A program made the translations under genes and the position numbers. Of a stretch of 64,000 nt of DNA, positions 1 to 8,348 are shown piece by piece (position 1 is the first letter of the stretch; every line of letters begins with the position of its first letter). This stretch comes from Streptomyces cyaneochromogenes (GTDB lineage: Bacteria > Actinomycetota > Actinomycetes > Streptomycetales > Streptomycetaceae), in assembly GCF_003963535.1 (NCBI RefSeq), contig NZ_CP034539.1:10292001-10356000 (forward strand), written 5' to 3'. A model generated the notes under the pieces. It did no database searches. It was given only the letters and a program-made list of their open reading frames with translations, and was not told the DNA's origin.

Positions 1-287
1 CCAGGTGCTCCAGGTAGTCGTCGATCTCGGCGATCGTGAGGCCGATCTCCATGGCGTCGGCCTCGGCGCGGTTCTTGCGCAGGTCGGCGTGGAGGGCGTC
101 GGCTATCGCCGCGCGGTTGTCGGTGAGCAGGTCGCGCAGGCGGGTCAGCTGCTGCCGGCGCCAGGCCAGGGGCTTGGTGTGACCGGTACGGAAGGTGGCG
201 CGCAGCCGGTTCACCAGCGCGGTGGCCTCGGTGGCGGTGAAGGCGTCGTCGTGGGTGAAGGCTGCCTTGGCGTCAGTCACAGTCATG
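1..287 (-). CDS. Aldehyde dehydrogenase family protein, N-terminal part
   Basis: Only the first 95 codons lie in the window; the gene runs off its left edge. The ATG at 287 follows an AGAGGA ribosome-binding site. The peptide shows the helical lead-in typical of the fatty/aryl aldehyde dehydrogenase branch (RxxFRTGxTKPLxWRxxQLxxLxxLLxDN near residues 29-57, then ALxADLxKxRxEA). The catalytic Cys and Glu are outside the window. Family role: NAD(P)-dependent oxidation of aldehydes to acids. It follows the MFS exporter on the same strand with an 89-base gap, so the two are probably co-transcribed and under the divergent MarR regulator. The family call is firm; the substrate is unknown. Confidence 0.85.
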
Positions 288-376
288 TCCTCTTCGGATC
301 GGAGGGATAGCCGGACGGGAGAGATAGCCGGTCGGCACCCGGGGGAGAGAGTCGCAGCCGTGGCGATGGTGCTCGG

Positions 377-1945
377 TCAGGCGGAGACGGCCGTGCGGGC
401 GGGCGTGGTCTCGCCCTCGCCCGACGAAGCGGGCGTGGACTCGCCGTCGTCCGAGGAAGCGGGCGTGCTCTCGCCGTCGTCCGACGGGGCAGGCGTCGCG
501 GTGGCGGGTGAGGAGGACCTGCGGCGCATCGCCAGGCCGACCATGGCCACGCCGATGACCAGCACGAATGCCATTCCGGCGAGGGCGAAGCTCAGGGTGT
601 ACTGGCTCTCGGCGGGCAGCGCGGGGACCCCGGTGGGGAGGTTGTCGAGCGTCTTGGAGGCGAGCAGCGAGGTGACGACCGCGCTGCCGATCGCGCTGCC
701 GGTGGAGCGGGAGATGGAGTTGATGCCGTTGGCGATGCCGGTCTGGTGGTGGGGAACGCCGGCCACGATCAGGGCGGGCATCGCGGCGTAGCCGAAGCTG
801 ATGGCGACGCCGACGACCATGCCGGCCAGGATCACCGACGCCGTGGTGTCGTGGGCGAGGGTCAGCCAGGCGAACCCGATGACGCCGAAGACGGCACCGA
901 CCGCGAGGGTGAGACGCGCGCCGATGCGGCGCACCAGCACGCCTCCGAACTGGGCGGCCACCAGCGAGACGAGGGCGGAGGGCAGCAGGTAGACGACGGA
1001 GGCGCGCAGGACGGAGGCGCCGAAGCCGTAGCCGGCGATCTCGGAAGGCGTCTGGACGAGGTAGGAGACGCCGATGAACTGCGCGAACATGGCGAATCCG
1101 ACGAGCAGTCCGGCGATGTTGGTGAACAGCACCGGCCGGTGGACGAACATCTTCATGTCGACCAGGGGGTCGCGGACCCTGCGCTCGACGAAGACCCACA
1201 GGACCGTCGTGACGGCGGCGGCCGCGAACAGGGCGAGCGTGCGGGCCGAGGTCCAGCCCCAGGTGTGACCCTGCGAGATGGGCAGCAGGATCAGGACGAG
1301 CAGCAGGGCGAGACCGGTGGCGCCGAGCCAGTCGGTGCGCCCGCCCGTGCGGGTGCGCGGCGCGGGGACGGCGACCGCGACCGCGATCAGGGCGGCGACG
1401 GCGAGCGCGGCGGCCAGCCAGAAGACCAGGTGGTAGTCGGGGTCGGCACCCGTGGTCAGCAGGCCGGCGCTCACCAGGGCGAGGCCGCTGCCGAACCCGA
1501 GCGTCCCGCTGACCAGGGCCATGGCACCGGGCAGCCGCGCGGGTGCGACCTCCTGGCGCAGCACGGACAGCGCGAGCGGGAAGATCGCGGTGGCGGCGCC
1601 CTGCATCACACGGGCCACGATGAGCCACAGCATCGAACTCGTGGTCGCGGCGAGCACGGATCCAGCGACCATCACCACCAGCACGCCGAGCAGGGTCGGC
1701 TTCGTGCCGCGCTGGTCGCCGAGGCGGCCCAGCAGCGGCGTGAAGACGGCGGCGGACAGCAGCGTGGCGGTGGTGACCCAGCTGACCTGGGCGGTGGTGG
1801 CGCCGAGGTCGTTCTGGATGATGCCGAGGATCGGGATGACCAGGGTCTGCATCATCGACACGACCATGGCGGCGAGGCCCAGCACCAGGACGAGGCTGAG
1901 GCTGCCGGTGCGGCGCTCCGGAGCGGCGGCAGGGGAGGACTTCAC
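377..1945 (-). CDS. MFS drug-efflux transporter (DHA2/EmrB-QacA type)
   Basis: A 522-residue integral membrane protein with about 12-14 hydrophobic segments and a polar, low-complexity C-terminus containing a repeated 'SSDDGESTPA'-like unit. The helix-1 region (MQTLVIPILGIIQNDLGA) and LLGRLGDQRGTKP, the loop 2-3 signature, mark the DHA2 drug:H+ antiporter family. The chosen start is GTG at 1945, preceded by GGAAAG; an in-frame ATG at 2077 would cross the operator region. It is divergent from a MarR repressor gene and upstream of the aldehyde dehydrogenase. Expected role: proton-driven export of a toxic compound that also relieves MarR repression. The substrate is unknown. Confidence 0.88.
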   Translation of the reverse strand: MKSSPAAAPERRTGSLSLVLVLGLAAMVVSMMQTLVIPILGIIQNDLGATTAQVSWVTTATLLSAAVFTPLLGRLGDQRGTKPTLLGVLVVMVAGSVLAATTSSMLWLIVARVMQGAATAIFPLALSVLRQEVAPARLPGAMALVSGTLGFGSGLALVSAGLLTTGADPDYHLVFWLAAALAVAALIAVAVAVPAPRTRTGGRTDWLGATGLALLLVLILLPISQGHTWGWTSARTLALFAAAAVTTVLWVFVERRVRDPLVDMKMFVHRPVLFTNIAGLLVGFAMFAQFIGVSYLVQTPSEIAGYGFGASVLRASVVYLLPSALVSLVAAQFGGVLVRRIGARLTLAVGAVFGVIGFAWLTLAHDTTASVILAGMVVGVAISFGYAAMPALIVAGVPHHQTGIANGINSISRSTGSAIGSAVVTSLLASKTLDNLPTGVPALPAESQYTLSFALAGMAFVLVIGVAMVGLAMRRRSSSPATATPAPSDDGESTPASSDDGESTPASSGEGETTPARTAVSA

Positions 1946-2008
1946 GGTCTTCTTTCCGGTGGAGGTGGCCCGAAGGTGGGACGCATCGATGGTCAAGGCG
2001 GGAAACCA

Positions 2009-2021
2009 TTGAGGTACTCGA
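2009..2021. promoter_or_regulatory. Putative MarR operator, MFS-proximal
   Basis: TTGAGGTACTCGA is a near-palindrome: TTGAG, a 3-base centre, then CTCGA. It is almost identical to the perfect TTGAG-N3-CTCAA at 2065-2077. Both sit in the 155 bp between the divergent MFS and MarR genes, so the regulator probably binds both to control itself and the exporter. Direct binding is inference. Confidence 0.6.
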
Positions 2022-2064
2022 TGCTTGAGGACATCAAACAATAGGAGATGGTGGATGTCAAAGT

Positions 2065-2077
2065 TTGAGATACTCAA
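2065..2077. promoter_or_regulatory. Putative MarR operator, MarR-proximal
   Basis: TTGAGATACTCAA has perfect TTGAG/CTCAA arms around ATA and ends 23 bases before the MarR start codon. A second, slightly degenerate copy lies 56 bases away at 2009-2021. The paired sites fit MarR autoregulation. Confidence 0.65.
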
Positions 2078-2100
2078 GCTTTTCGCGGTACCCTCGACGC

Positions 2101-2517
2101 ATGCCGTCCATCCCGTCCAAAGCGCAGCTCATGGAGCTGCTCGCCCATTCGGTCAGCACGCACTACGCCGACTTCACGAGCGCCGCCGCCGACATGGGCC
2201 TCACCTCCAGCCAGGCGAAGACCCTCACGGTGCTGCGCCGTGCGCCCGCCTCGATGCGCTCGCTCGCGATCACCCTCGCCTGCGACGCGTCGAACATGAC
2301 CGGGATCATCGACCGGCTCGAAAAGCGCGACCTGGTCCACCGTGAGGTCAGCCCCACCGACCGTCGCGTGAAGAACGTCGCCCTCACCGAGACGGGCCAG
2401 AAGGCGATCGACACGATCCGCGAGCGGATGGAACAGACGCAGACCGGCCTGGACAACCTGTCCGACGAGGAGCGTGCCGAGCTCTTCCGCCTGCTGACGG
2501 TCGTCTTCCCGCGCTGA
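2101..2517 (+). CDS. MarR family transcriptional regulator
   Basis: A 138-residue winged-helix protein. Helix-turn-helix region at about residues 50-75 (SMRSLAITLACDASNMTGIIDRLE), then the wing with the conserved DRR motif (SPTDRRVKNVALTETGQ). Length and organisation are standard for MarR dimers. The ATG at 2101 is preferred over upstream in-frame starts because those would overlap the operator at 2065-2077. It is divergent from the MFS exporter, so it is most likely a ligand-released repressor of the MFS-aldehyde dehydrogenase unit. The ligand is unknown. Confidence 0.9.
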   Translation: MPSIPSKAQLMELLAHSVSTHYADFTSAAADMGLTSSQAKTLTVLRRAPASMRSLAITLACDASNMTGIIDRLEKRDLVHREVSPTDRRVKNVALTETGQKAIDTIRERMEQTQTGLDNLSDEERAELFRLLTVVFPR

Positions 2518-2562
2518 TGCGCGCAAGGTGCTGTTCTGTCGAACAAGTGAGCGGCGACTGGG

Positions 2563-2731
2563 GCTTTCCTGAGCCGAGAGTCTCATCGCCGAGCGCCAGG
2601 GCCGGAGCCCGTATGTCCTGGCGGGCGCAGTCGTGCAGCAGCTCTACCCAAGGTTCGCCCGATTCGCGATAGCCGTCCCTGAGGGCGACCAGCTCCACTT
2701 CCCGCGGGAGGTTGAGGTGGATGTTGGCAGC
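2563..2731 (-). pseudogene. IS256-family transposase fragment
   Basis: Read on the minus strand, this stretch gives ELVALRDGYRESGEPW followed by VELLHDCARQDIRAPALALGD. That matches the conserved central part of Streptomyces IS256 (mutator-type) transposases, typically KELVALxDGYRES...LLRDCxRRGMRAPVLAVGDG. Both ends are missing and no terminal repeats are visible. It is a dead relic in a cluster of IS fragments. Confidence 0.6.
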
Positions 2732-2849
2732 CCAGCGCGCGGTCGACCTCCGCCGAACGCGGCGTGGCTGGCCTGCCGTTGTTGAATGTGAGCGGGGTGA
2801 CCGTGTATGGCGGCAGTCCGGCCGAACTGCTTCATGTGGGAGCGATGGG

Positions 2850-3005
2850 GGTGTCGACTGGCTGGTGTCGGTCGACTTCACCATTATCGGCGCCCGCCAG
2901 TACGCCGCCGAGGCGCGAGTGGGGCCTGGCGGCCCAGCCCTCGGACGTTCCCGAAGCTGTCTGACCAGCAAGATTCATCCCGCCTGCGACGCCTTCGGTC
3001 GCGTC
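2850..3005 (+). pseudogene. IS5-family transposase fragment (central DDE region)
   Basis: The plus-strand frame reads DWLVSVDFTIIGARQYAAEAR, then PALGRSRSCLTSKIHPACDAFGR. This is a diverged copy of the IS5 signature VSVDSTxxRAHQHAAGAR...GRSRGGLTTKIHLACD, including the first catalytic Asp. Substitutions in invariant positions and missing flanks show it is inactive. It may be the middle of the same element whose C-terminus survives at 3469-3642. Confidence 0.6.
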
Positions 3006-3468
3006 GCGAGGGCGCGGAAGGTGCTCCTGTGTCGGTAGGGGAGGGGTGAGGGGCCTGTAAATCGGGTTGACCGAGTGGCGCGAGCGCGCGGGGGGAGCTG
3101 TCGGGCGGTAGAACGACCGGTCTTTCTTTCGGATGGCAAGTGCGATAGCAATCAGCGGCCGACGTCGCCTTTCGAGTCCCCCGTCCTCAACAAGGCCGGT
3201 CAATGCACACGGGGCCTCAACTCACCTCGCCCGTTCACGAAGACACGATCGGCCCTCCGCACTTCCCGGCAAGGGCATCTACCTGACCACCAGCACCCCG
3301 CCCCGCACAGCCCGGCGCTGCCGTCTCCGTAAGCCCCCGCAGGAGCCGAACGACAACACCTTGTTCCTGCGGCAGTGGGTGCGCTCACCGGCCCGCATGG
3401 GGGGCCATCGCGCCCAGCTCGCGGCACCTGGCCGAGGCGGTCTGCGCCCCGGTGCCCGTCGCGGCACC
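3006..3468. other. Non-coding relic region
   Basis: No ORF here has convincing coding character. The stretch lies between two IS5-family fragments and is probably decayed IS DNA. A GACCGGTC palindrome at 3115-3122 resembles the core of many TetR-type operators, but no promoter or regulator gene is attached to it. Confidence 0.4.
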
Positions 3469-3642
3469 GAACACGGCTCCGGACTCGGCGTCCACCGCTG
3501 GGTCGTGGAAGGTGCCATCGCACTACTGCACTGGTTCCGCCGCCTACGTATCCGCTGGGAGATCCGCGACGACATCCACCGCGCCTTCATCACACTCGGT
3601 TGTGCCGTCATCTGCTGGCGGCGGCTGAGGATCCCGCTCTGA
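3469..3642 (+). pseudogene. IS5-family transposase C-terminal fragment
   Basis: The frame ends with HRWVVEGAIALLHWFRRLRI, RWEIRDDIHRAFITLGCAVI and CWRRL. This is the IS5 C-terminus around the third catalytic acid (usual form YRWVVERTFAWLxxxRRLRxRYExR...HxAFxxLACALIxxRRL). The invariant Glu of WVVER survives but Arg is replaced by Gly. The rest of the transposase is absent. Confidence 0.65.
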
Positions 3643-3704
3643 TTCCAGGCCAACGTAAGGTGGCATCCCGTGTCGCGAACTCGCCCCGAGCGCAAGGAGG
3701 CGGA

Positions 3705-4556
3705 ATGCTCGCTAGCTCGTCGGTGCTGGCGGCCGGAAGACGTCATTCTGTCGGACGGCGCTGGGACGGAACCGTTCTCGCGGCAGGCAATACCGCAGCC
3801 GCAGAATGTCATGTCGAGCGATGGGAAGACGTCGTCGCGGTGGCAGTCGGCAACGTCCATACCGCGACGAACACAAGCAGGTCTCATACGGTGGGACTCC
3901 GGTCAGACGGCACGGTGCTGGCAACGGGGTGGAATTGCGATGGGCAATGTGATGTCACCGGATGGCGAGGCGTCACGGCCGTGGCCGCAGGCTGGCGCCA
4001 CACGCTCGGGCTACTCGCCAGTGGCCGGGTGCTGGCAGCTGGCCGCAGTTCAGAAGGACAGTGCGACGTGCAGTCCTGGCGCGAGATGGTCGTCCTCTCG
4101 TGTGGTGACTGGCACTCGGTCGGCGTCCGGTCGGACGGTTCTGCACTGGCCGCGGGGAACAACCGACGACGGCAGTGCGCCGTTGAAGGGTGGCGTGACC
4201 TAGTTGCCATTTCGGCCGGTTATCTCCATACCGTCGGCCTCAGAGCCGACGGGCGTGCAGTAGCGACCGGAGACCGGGCAACCGGGGCGTGCGAGGTCGA
4301 TGAGTGGGAAGACGTCGTGGCGCTCGGCGCGGGCAGCTACCACACCGTCGGGGTCACTGCGTCCGGACGGGTCCTCGCGGCGGGAGACAACAGCTTCGGG
4401 CAGTGCGAAGTCGGGGATTGGCACGACATTGTCGCTGTGGCGGCCGGTTCAACACACACCCTTGGCCTGCATGCCAACGGCACAGTCGTGACCGCAGGCA
4501 ACAATGCCGACAGACAGTGCGAAGTCGATGACTGGTCCGGAGTCCAGCTTCCATAA
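3705..4556 (+). CDS. RCC1-repeat beta-propeller protein
   Basis: A 283-residue protein built almost entirely of a 38-residue repeat with consensus GLRxDGxVLAxGxNxxGQC, then xVxxWxDVVAVAAGxxHTV. Five copies are exactly 38 residues; the first (about residues 17-63) carries a 9-residue insertion (TATNTSRSH region) and the last stops after the W. The N-terminal VLAAGRRHSV could supply the missing strand of the last blade and close a seven-bladed propeller. The ATG at 3705 follows AAGGAGG at 6-base spacing. There is no signal peptide or catalytic domain, so it is probably a cytosolic protein-interaction scaffold. The ligand is unknown, and it is a single-gene unit between IS relics and the haloperoxidase. 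Confidence 0.85.
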   Translation: MLASSSVLAAGRRHSVGRRWDGTVLAAGNTAAAECHVERWEDVVAVAVGNVHTATNTSRSHTVGLRSDGTVLATGWNCDGQCDVTGWRGVTAVAAGWRHTLGLLASGRVLAAGRSSEGQCDVQSWREMVVLSCGDWHSVGVRSDGSALAAGNNRRRQCAVEGWRDLVAISAGYLHTVGLRADGRAVATGDRATGACEVDEWEDVVALGAGSYHTVGVTASGRVLAAGDNSFGQCEVGDWHDIVAVAAGSTHTLGLHANGTVVTAGNNADRQCEVDDWSGVQLP

Positions 4557-4833
4557 GCCCCGGCGCCGCGCCAACGCGAACTGACACGCTGTCATTCTCT
4601 AACCCAGAGACCTCATTCTGATTCCAGTCCTTACCACGTCCACCGTGTGACCGGCCTTCACTGCCTTGTCGTAGAAATGGACGAGTTCACCCAGCTACAG
4701 GCCGGTCCGGTGCTCGCTCGCCCGGTAGGTGCCCTGATGGGTCACCACCGCCAGATTCTTCTTCCGTCTCACTTCTCCCACGCCTCCGTGCCGGTCAAAT
4801 ACAGCGCTCGTCCGGACCTGAGCGCAGTGGAAC
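4557..4833. other. Non-coding region with an unrecognised minus-strand relic
   Basis: Minus-strand frames contain RRKKNLAVVTHQGTYRASEH and, after a stop, ELVHFYDKAVKAGHTVDVV. These look like decayed coding sequence but I cannot assign a family. No promoter or terminator is convincing. Confidence 0.3.
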
Positions 4834-5115
4834 GTGGCGTTCGGCACTCCTGTCGCAGCGGCCAACACCATCGTCCGTGTCTGCCTGCTGCTGGCCACCG
4901 CCATCACGCTCGGGGACGGCCTGCAGCAATTGGCGCGGGGAGGCCCGGCGGAATCGGACGACCCGCACCGCTTCATGGCAGACGTCTACATCGGCTGGGC
5001 TCCCCTGTTCTTCTGGGCGGCGGTAACGACAACGACCAGGTGGTACCGCGCCCACGCCGGCAGACGTACCTCGCCGACCTCTTGCACCTCACCGAAACCG
5101 AAGGAGAGAACGTGA
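4834..5115 (+). CDS. Small membrane protein of unknown function
   Basis: A 93-residue product starting at GTG, with hydrophobic segments at about residues 11-30 (ANTIVRVCLLLATAITLGDG) and 52-65 (DVYIGWAPLFFWAAV). The middle motif DDPHRFMADVYIGWAPLFFWA loosely resembles DUF4345-type four-helix proteins, but the C-terminal 25 residues are polar and odd, suggesting a truncation or frameshift after the second helix. Its TGA overlaps the GTG of the next gene (positions 5112-5115), so translation may be coupled to the haloperoxidase-like gene. It could be a remnant; the function is not known. Confidence 0.4.
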   Translation: MAFGTPVAAANTIVRVCLLLATAITLGDGLQQLARGGPAESDDPHRFMADVYIGWAPLFFWAAVTTTTRWYRAHAGRRTSPTSCTSPKPKERT

Positions 5116-6362
5116 GTTCGACCAGAATCCGCCCCGCCCTCGTCGTCCTGGGCACGGCGGCGCTGCTGACCACGTCCGTCGCTGTGCCGCAGGCCTCAGG
5201 GGCCGGCCGTACCTCCACGGCGCCTACCGCGCTTACCTGGTACGACGCCACGGCCGAGACCATCGCGGCGGCCGGTGCGTCGGCTCAGGTCACCAACAGC
5301 CGAACTTGGGCCGTCAGTTGGCTCGCCGCCGCCCGCGCCACCCGGACCGTGCCTGCGGGCGTCCAGCGCGGCGCGTACCAGGACGCGGCGCTCGCCGCGG
5401 CTGTGCACCGCGCGCTGGTCAAGCTTGCCCCGAGCCGTACGGAGCAGCTCGACGCGAAGTTCAAGGAGACCCTCGACGCGATCCCCGACGGCGCGGCGGA
5501 GGATCGCGGCGTCGCAGCGGGGGAGCGGCAGGCGGACCTCGTCGTCGCGTCGCGGGAGGGTGACGGCCTCGACCCCGCCTCGGTCAACGCGCCGTATCCC
5601 GTGCCGCCCGCGGCCCCGGGTGTCTGGCAGCCGACACCCCCCGCCCACGCCCCGGCGACGCAGTACGGCAACCGGCTTGCCAAGCCCTTCCTGCTGAAGT
5701 CGCAGAGCCAGTTCCGGCTCGGCCCGCCGCCCGCCCTGGACTCCCGGCGCTATGCCGCCGACCTCGCGGAGGTACGGACGTACGGCGCCGCGGACAGCAC
5801 CGCACGCACCGCGCACCAGACCGAGACAGCCACCTTCTGGCTGGGCTCCTCCCTCACTCTCTACACCGAGCCGCTGCGCGTGGCCCTCACCCGCACGAAC
5901 CAGGGGATCGCCGGACAGGCACGGCTGGTCGCACTCTTTCACGTGGCCCTGGTGGACACGCAGATCGCCACCTCCGACAGCAAGTACGCCTACGAACGCT
6001 GGCGTCCCGTCACCGCGATCCGCACCGGAACGATCGACCCGGACCAGGACTGGACGCCGCTGCACACCACCCCCGCGCACCCGGACTACCCCAGCGGGCA
6101 CAACACTTACTCGGGCGCCGCGGAGGCCGTTCTGTCGGCGCTCGTCGGGCCGCGCACCGCGCCCTTCGACCTGACCAGCCCCACCGCGCCCGGGGTGACC
6201 CGGACCTACACGACCTGGAAGCAGCTCTCGAACGAGAACGTCGACGCCCGGGTCTTCTCCGGCATCCACACGCGGTCGGCCGACAAGGCGGGGATCACGC
6301 TCGGCACGGACGTGGCACGGTACGTCCTGCGGAACGCAGGACCGCTGCTCGCCGCACGCTGA
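5112..6362 (+). CDS. Vanadium-dependent haloperoxidase / PAP2-type acid phosphatase, secreted
   Basis: 416 residues. An N-terminal signal peptide (RPALVVLGTAALLTTSVAVP, then ASGA) implies export. The vanadate/phosphate pocket motifs are present in order: KxxxxxxRP as KYAYERWRP near residue 290, PSGH as YPSGHNTYSG near 326, and RxxxxxH as ARVFSGIH near 381. Family members bind vanadate and oxidise halides, or act as phosphatases on the same scaffold; sequence alone does not separate the two. The GTG at 5112 follows AAGGAGAG and overlaps the upstream stop. It is convergent with the LLM flavoprotein gene. Confidence 0.85.
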   Translation: MSSTRIRPALVVLGTAALLTTSVAVPQASGAGRTSTAPTALTWYDATAETIAAAGASAQVTNSRTWAVSWLAAARATRTVPAGVQRGAYQDAALAAAVHRALVKLAPSRTEQLDAKFKETLDAIPDGAAEDRGVAAGERQADLVVASREGDGLDPASVNAPYPVPPAAPGVWQPTPPAHAPATQYGNRLAKPFLLKSQSQFRLGPPPALDSRRYAADLAEVRTYGAADSTARTAHQTETATFWLGSSLTLYTEPLRVALTRTNQGIAGQARLVALFHVALVDTQIATSDSKYAYERWRPVTAIRTGTIDPDQDWTPLHTTPAHPDYPSGHNTYSGAAEAVLSALVGPRTAPFDLTSPTAPGVTRTYTTWKQLSNENVDARVFSGIHTRSADKAGITLGTDVARYVLRNAGPLLAAR

Positions 6363-6485
6363 CCCTCAGGGCCCTCACGGGCGTCGCGGCGCCTCTTCCG
6401 GTGCGTCGGCGCAACGTTGAACCGCGGCCGCGCCGAGGGTCCGCTGTCGTGCGGGGCCTCGGCGCGGCGGCCAGGCGATTGTTCG

Positions 6486-7562
6486 TCACTCGGGCGTTTC
6501 ACGCAGCTTGGGAAGCAGCTGGTCGCCGATGCGAACGATCTCCCGCTTGTACGGGGTGTCGGACAGAACGAAGTGTGTGATGCCGAGCTTGCGGTACTTC
6601 GCCAGGGCGTCGGCCACGTCGTCGGCGGAACCGACCAGCCAGGTGGTCGCGGCTCCGCCGCCGCCGAACCTGCCCGGGGTGGTGTACAGGCAGGTGTCCA
6701 GCACCTCGCCCCGTTCGGCGAGTTCGAGGAGCCGCCGTTGTCCGACGGCCGTCCCACGGTTTCCCGTCCAGGTGGCGCCCTCGCCCGCGTCGGCCGCCAT
6801 CTTCGCGACCCTCTGTTCGGCCGCGCGCCAGGCCTCCTCGGTGGTGTCGCGCACCACCGTCGTGATGCGCAGCCCGAACTGGAGGGGCTTGTGCCGCCGG
6901 TCCACCCGTCGGCTCAGCGTCTTGAGCCGGTCGATGCGTTCGGCGAGCCCGTCCAGCGGCTCGCCCCAGAAGAGCTGGACGTCGGCCTCGGCCGCCGACA
7001 CCCGTTCGGCCGCCTCGGAGGCCCCGCCGAAGTAGAGCGTCGGATGCTCCCGCTCGCCGGTCGCGTACGGGCGGGGTGCGACCGTGGAGGCGGTCACCTG
7101 GAAGTGCTCGCCGCGGAAGGTGACGTCCTCCTCGGTCCACAGCCGCCGTACCAGATGCAGGAACTCCTGCGTGCGGGCGTAACGCCGCGCGGGATCGATG
7201 TTCGTGTCGCCATACGCGGCAGGGTTGTCCAGTCCGCTGACAATATTGACCAGGACGCGTCCACGGCTGAGTTGGTCGAGCGTCGCGGCCGCGCCTGCGA
7301 AGTTGGCCGGGTGCCAGTAGCCGGGGCGGACCGCGACCAACGGCTTGAAGGTCGTGGTCCGGGCCGCCAGCGCCGTGGCGACGGTGAAGGTGTCCGGGCG
7401 TCCCCAACCGGTGCCCAGCAGGGCGCCGCCCCAGCCGTGCTCCTCCGCGGCACGGGCGAGATCTGTCGAGTACTCGATCGATCCCCAGCCGGCGGTGGTG
7501 TCGTCGCCGCGATGGCCGGGCTCGACGGTGTTGGGGACGTACCAGAGAAATTCCGGGCTCAT
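6486..7562 (-). CDS. LLM-class flavin-dependent alkanesulfonate monooxygenase-like protein
   Basis: A 358-residue TIM-barrel luciferase-like monooxygenase. Features of the SsuD branch include LARAAEEHGWGGALLGTG, VAVRPGYWHPANFA, ATLDQLSRGRVLVNIVSG and RRYARTQEFLHLVRRLWTEE. These enzymes use FMNH2 supplied by a partner reductase to oxidise substrates such as alkanesulfonates or dialkyl sulfones. The ATG at 7562 is preceded by GGAAAG. No transporter (ssuABC) or reductase gene is adjacent, so the substrate is uncertain. The gene is monocistronic and convergent with the haloperoxidase. Confidence 0.85.
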   Translation of the reverse strand: MSPEFLWYVPNTVEPGHRGDDTTAGWGSIEYSTDLARAAEEHGWGGALLGTGWGRPDTFTVATALAARTTTFKPLVAVRPGYWHPANFAGAAATLDQLSRGRVLVNIVSGLDNPAAYGDTNIDPARRYARTQEFLHLVRRLWTEEDVTFRGEHFQVTASTVAPRPYATGEREHPTLYFGGASEAAERVSAAEADVQLFWGEPLDGLAERIDRLKTLSRRVDRRHKPLQFGLRITTVVRDTTEEAWRAAEQRVAKMAADAGEGATWTGNRGTAVGQRRLLELAERGEVLDTCLYTTPGRFGGGGAATTWLVGSADDVADALAKYRKLGITHFVLSDTPYKREIVRIGDQLLPKLRETPE

Positions 7563-7986
7563 CGTGCTTTCCGATCGCTGCGTGGCCGCAACCGGCAACT
7601 CACCCAGCGAGGCCGGCCGGTTCAGGGGGAGTGATGCGTCAGAGGGCGGACGGGTCGGCCCGTGCCCGTCACCGCGGTCGCGGACATGGGCGAGTTGGGC
7701 CGACCGCACGTCAGGGCTCTGCCCTTGTACCGGACGAAGTCCTGGGGGGAGCGCTGGATCGTGGGAGTCCTTGCGTGGCGGTGCGAGGCGGACGGTCGAA
7801 TCAACAGCGCGCGCTGGACACGCGCTTGAGGTCGACAAAGCGCTCACTGGTCACGAGCGGCACCTCATACATGTGATCGAGTCTCAGCGTGATCCATCCG
7901 AAAGTCAATGAACTCCCTGCCACGCCCACTTCGCGGCACAAGGTTGCAATGGGGCCGCAATACGACGCTGTTGACGAACGCTGTGA
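7563..7986. other. Upstream region of the LLM gene, no gene seen
   Basis: 424 bases between the LLM start and the TetR relic. Several frames stay open because of high GC, but none has a plausible start, RBS or recognisable product. The LLM promoter should lie here; I cannot place it with confidence. Confidence 0.3.
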
Positions 7987-8205
7987 GCCGCGTTGGTGAA
8001 AGCCGCACGGAAGGTGTTCGATCGAGACGGCTACCTCGACACCCGTCTGTCCGACATCACCAAAGAAGCCCTATGCGGTACTCGAGGTGAGCAATCGCGC
8101 GTACCTCGAGGCATACAAGCGGAACGCGAAGCTGATGGGCCTGGAACTCATCTCCACGGTCACCCGGCCCTGGGGAACGCCCTCCGCTTCCCTGACGACC
8201 ACTGA
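7987..8205 (+). pseudogene. Broken TetR family regulator
   Basis: The first part reads ALVKAARKVFDRDGYLDTRL then SDITKEA, the N-terminal TetR helix-turn-helix lead-in. It then breaks into another frame (the 8087 frame), where VSNRAYLEAYKRNAKLMGLE matches the linker and first helix of the ligand domain. Most of the DNA-binding and ligand domains are missing, so no working repressor can be made. It lies upstream of an acyl-CoA catabolic operon whose promoter keeps a TetR-like palindrome, and was probably that operon's regulator. Confidence 0.65.
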
Positions 8206-8308
8206 TCCGGCGGCTGGACCGCCTCCCTCACAGCACCCGGCACCGCTCGACCCCTCGGCTGGGGCAGGTCCGGTAGTTCTTCTGCGCGCGGCGCCTCGCA
8301 TCCCACTA

Positions 8309-8330
8309 TTGAACCTGACGTCGGATTCAA
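8309..8330. promoter_or_regulatory. TetR-type operator palindrome
   Basis: A 22-bp imperfect palindrome centred on GACGTC: left half TTGAACCTGAC, right half GTCGGATTCAA. Eighteen of 22 positions are symmetric. It overlaps the -35 and spacer of the promoter at 8309-8337, the classic place for repression. The adjacent TetR gene is broken, so the site is either orphaned or bound by a regulator encoded elsewhere. Confidence 0.6.
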
Positions 8331-8337
8331 CTATACA
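8309..8337 (+). promoter_or_regulatory. Sigma-70/HrdB-type promoter of the acyl-CoA operon
   Basis: TTGAAC (8309-8314), a 17-base spacer, then TATACA (8332-8337) closely match the vegetative consensus. The expected start near 8344 gives a leader of about 70 bases containing the hairpin at 8349-8374. Confidence 0.6.
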
Positions 8338-8348
8338 GTTCGGCAGAG

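Noticed and set aside
5196..6269. A 357-codon minus-strand open frame opposite the haloperoxidase gene
   Set aside because: Antisense shadow; the plus strand carries all conserved haloperoxidase motifs, and no RBS or family match exists on the minus strand.
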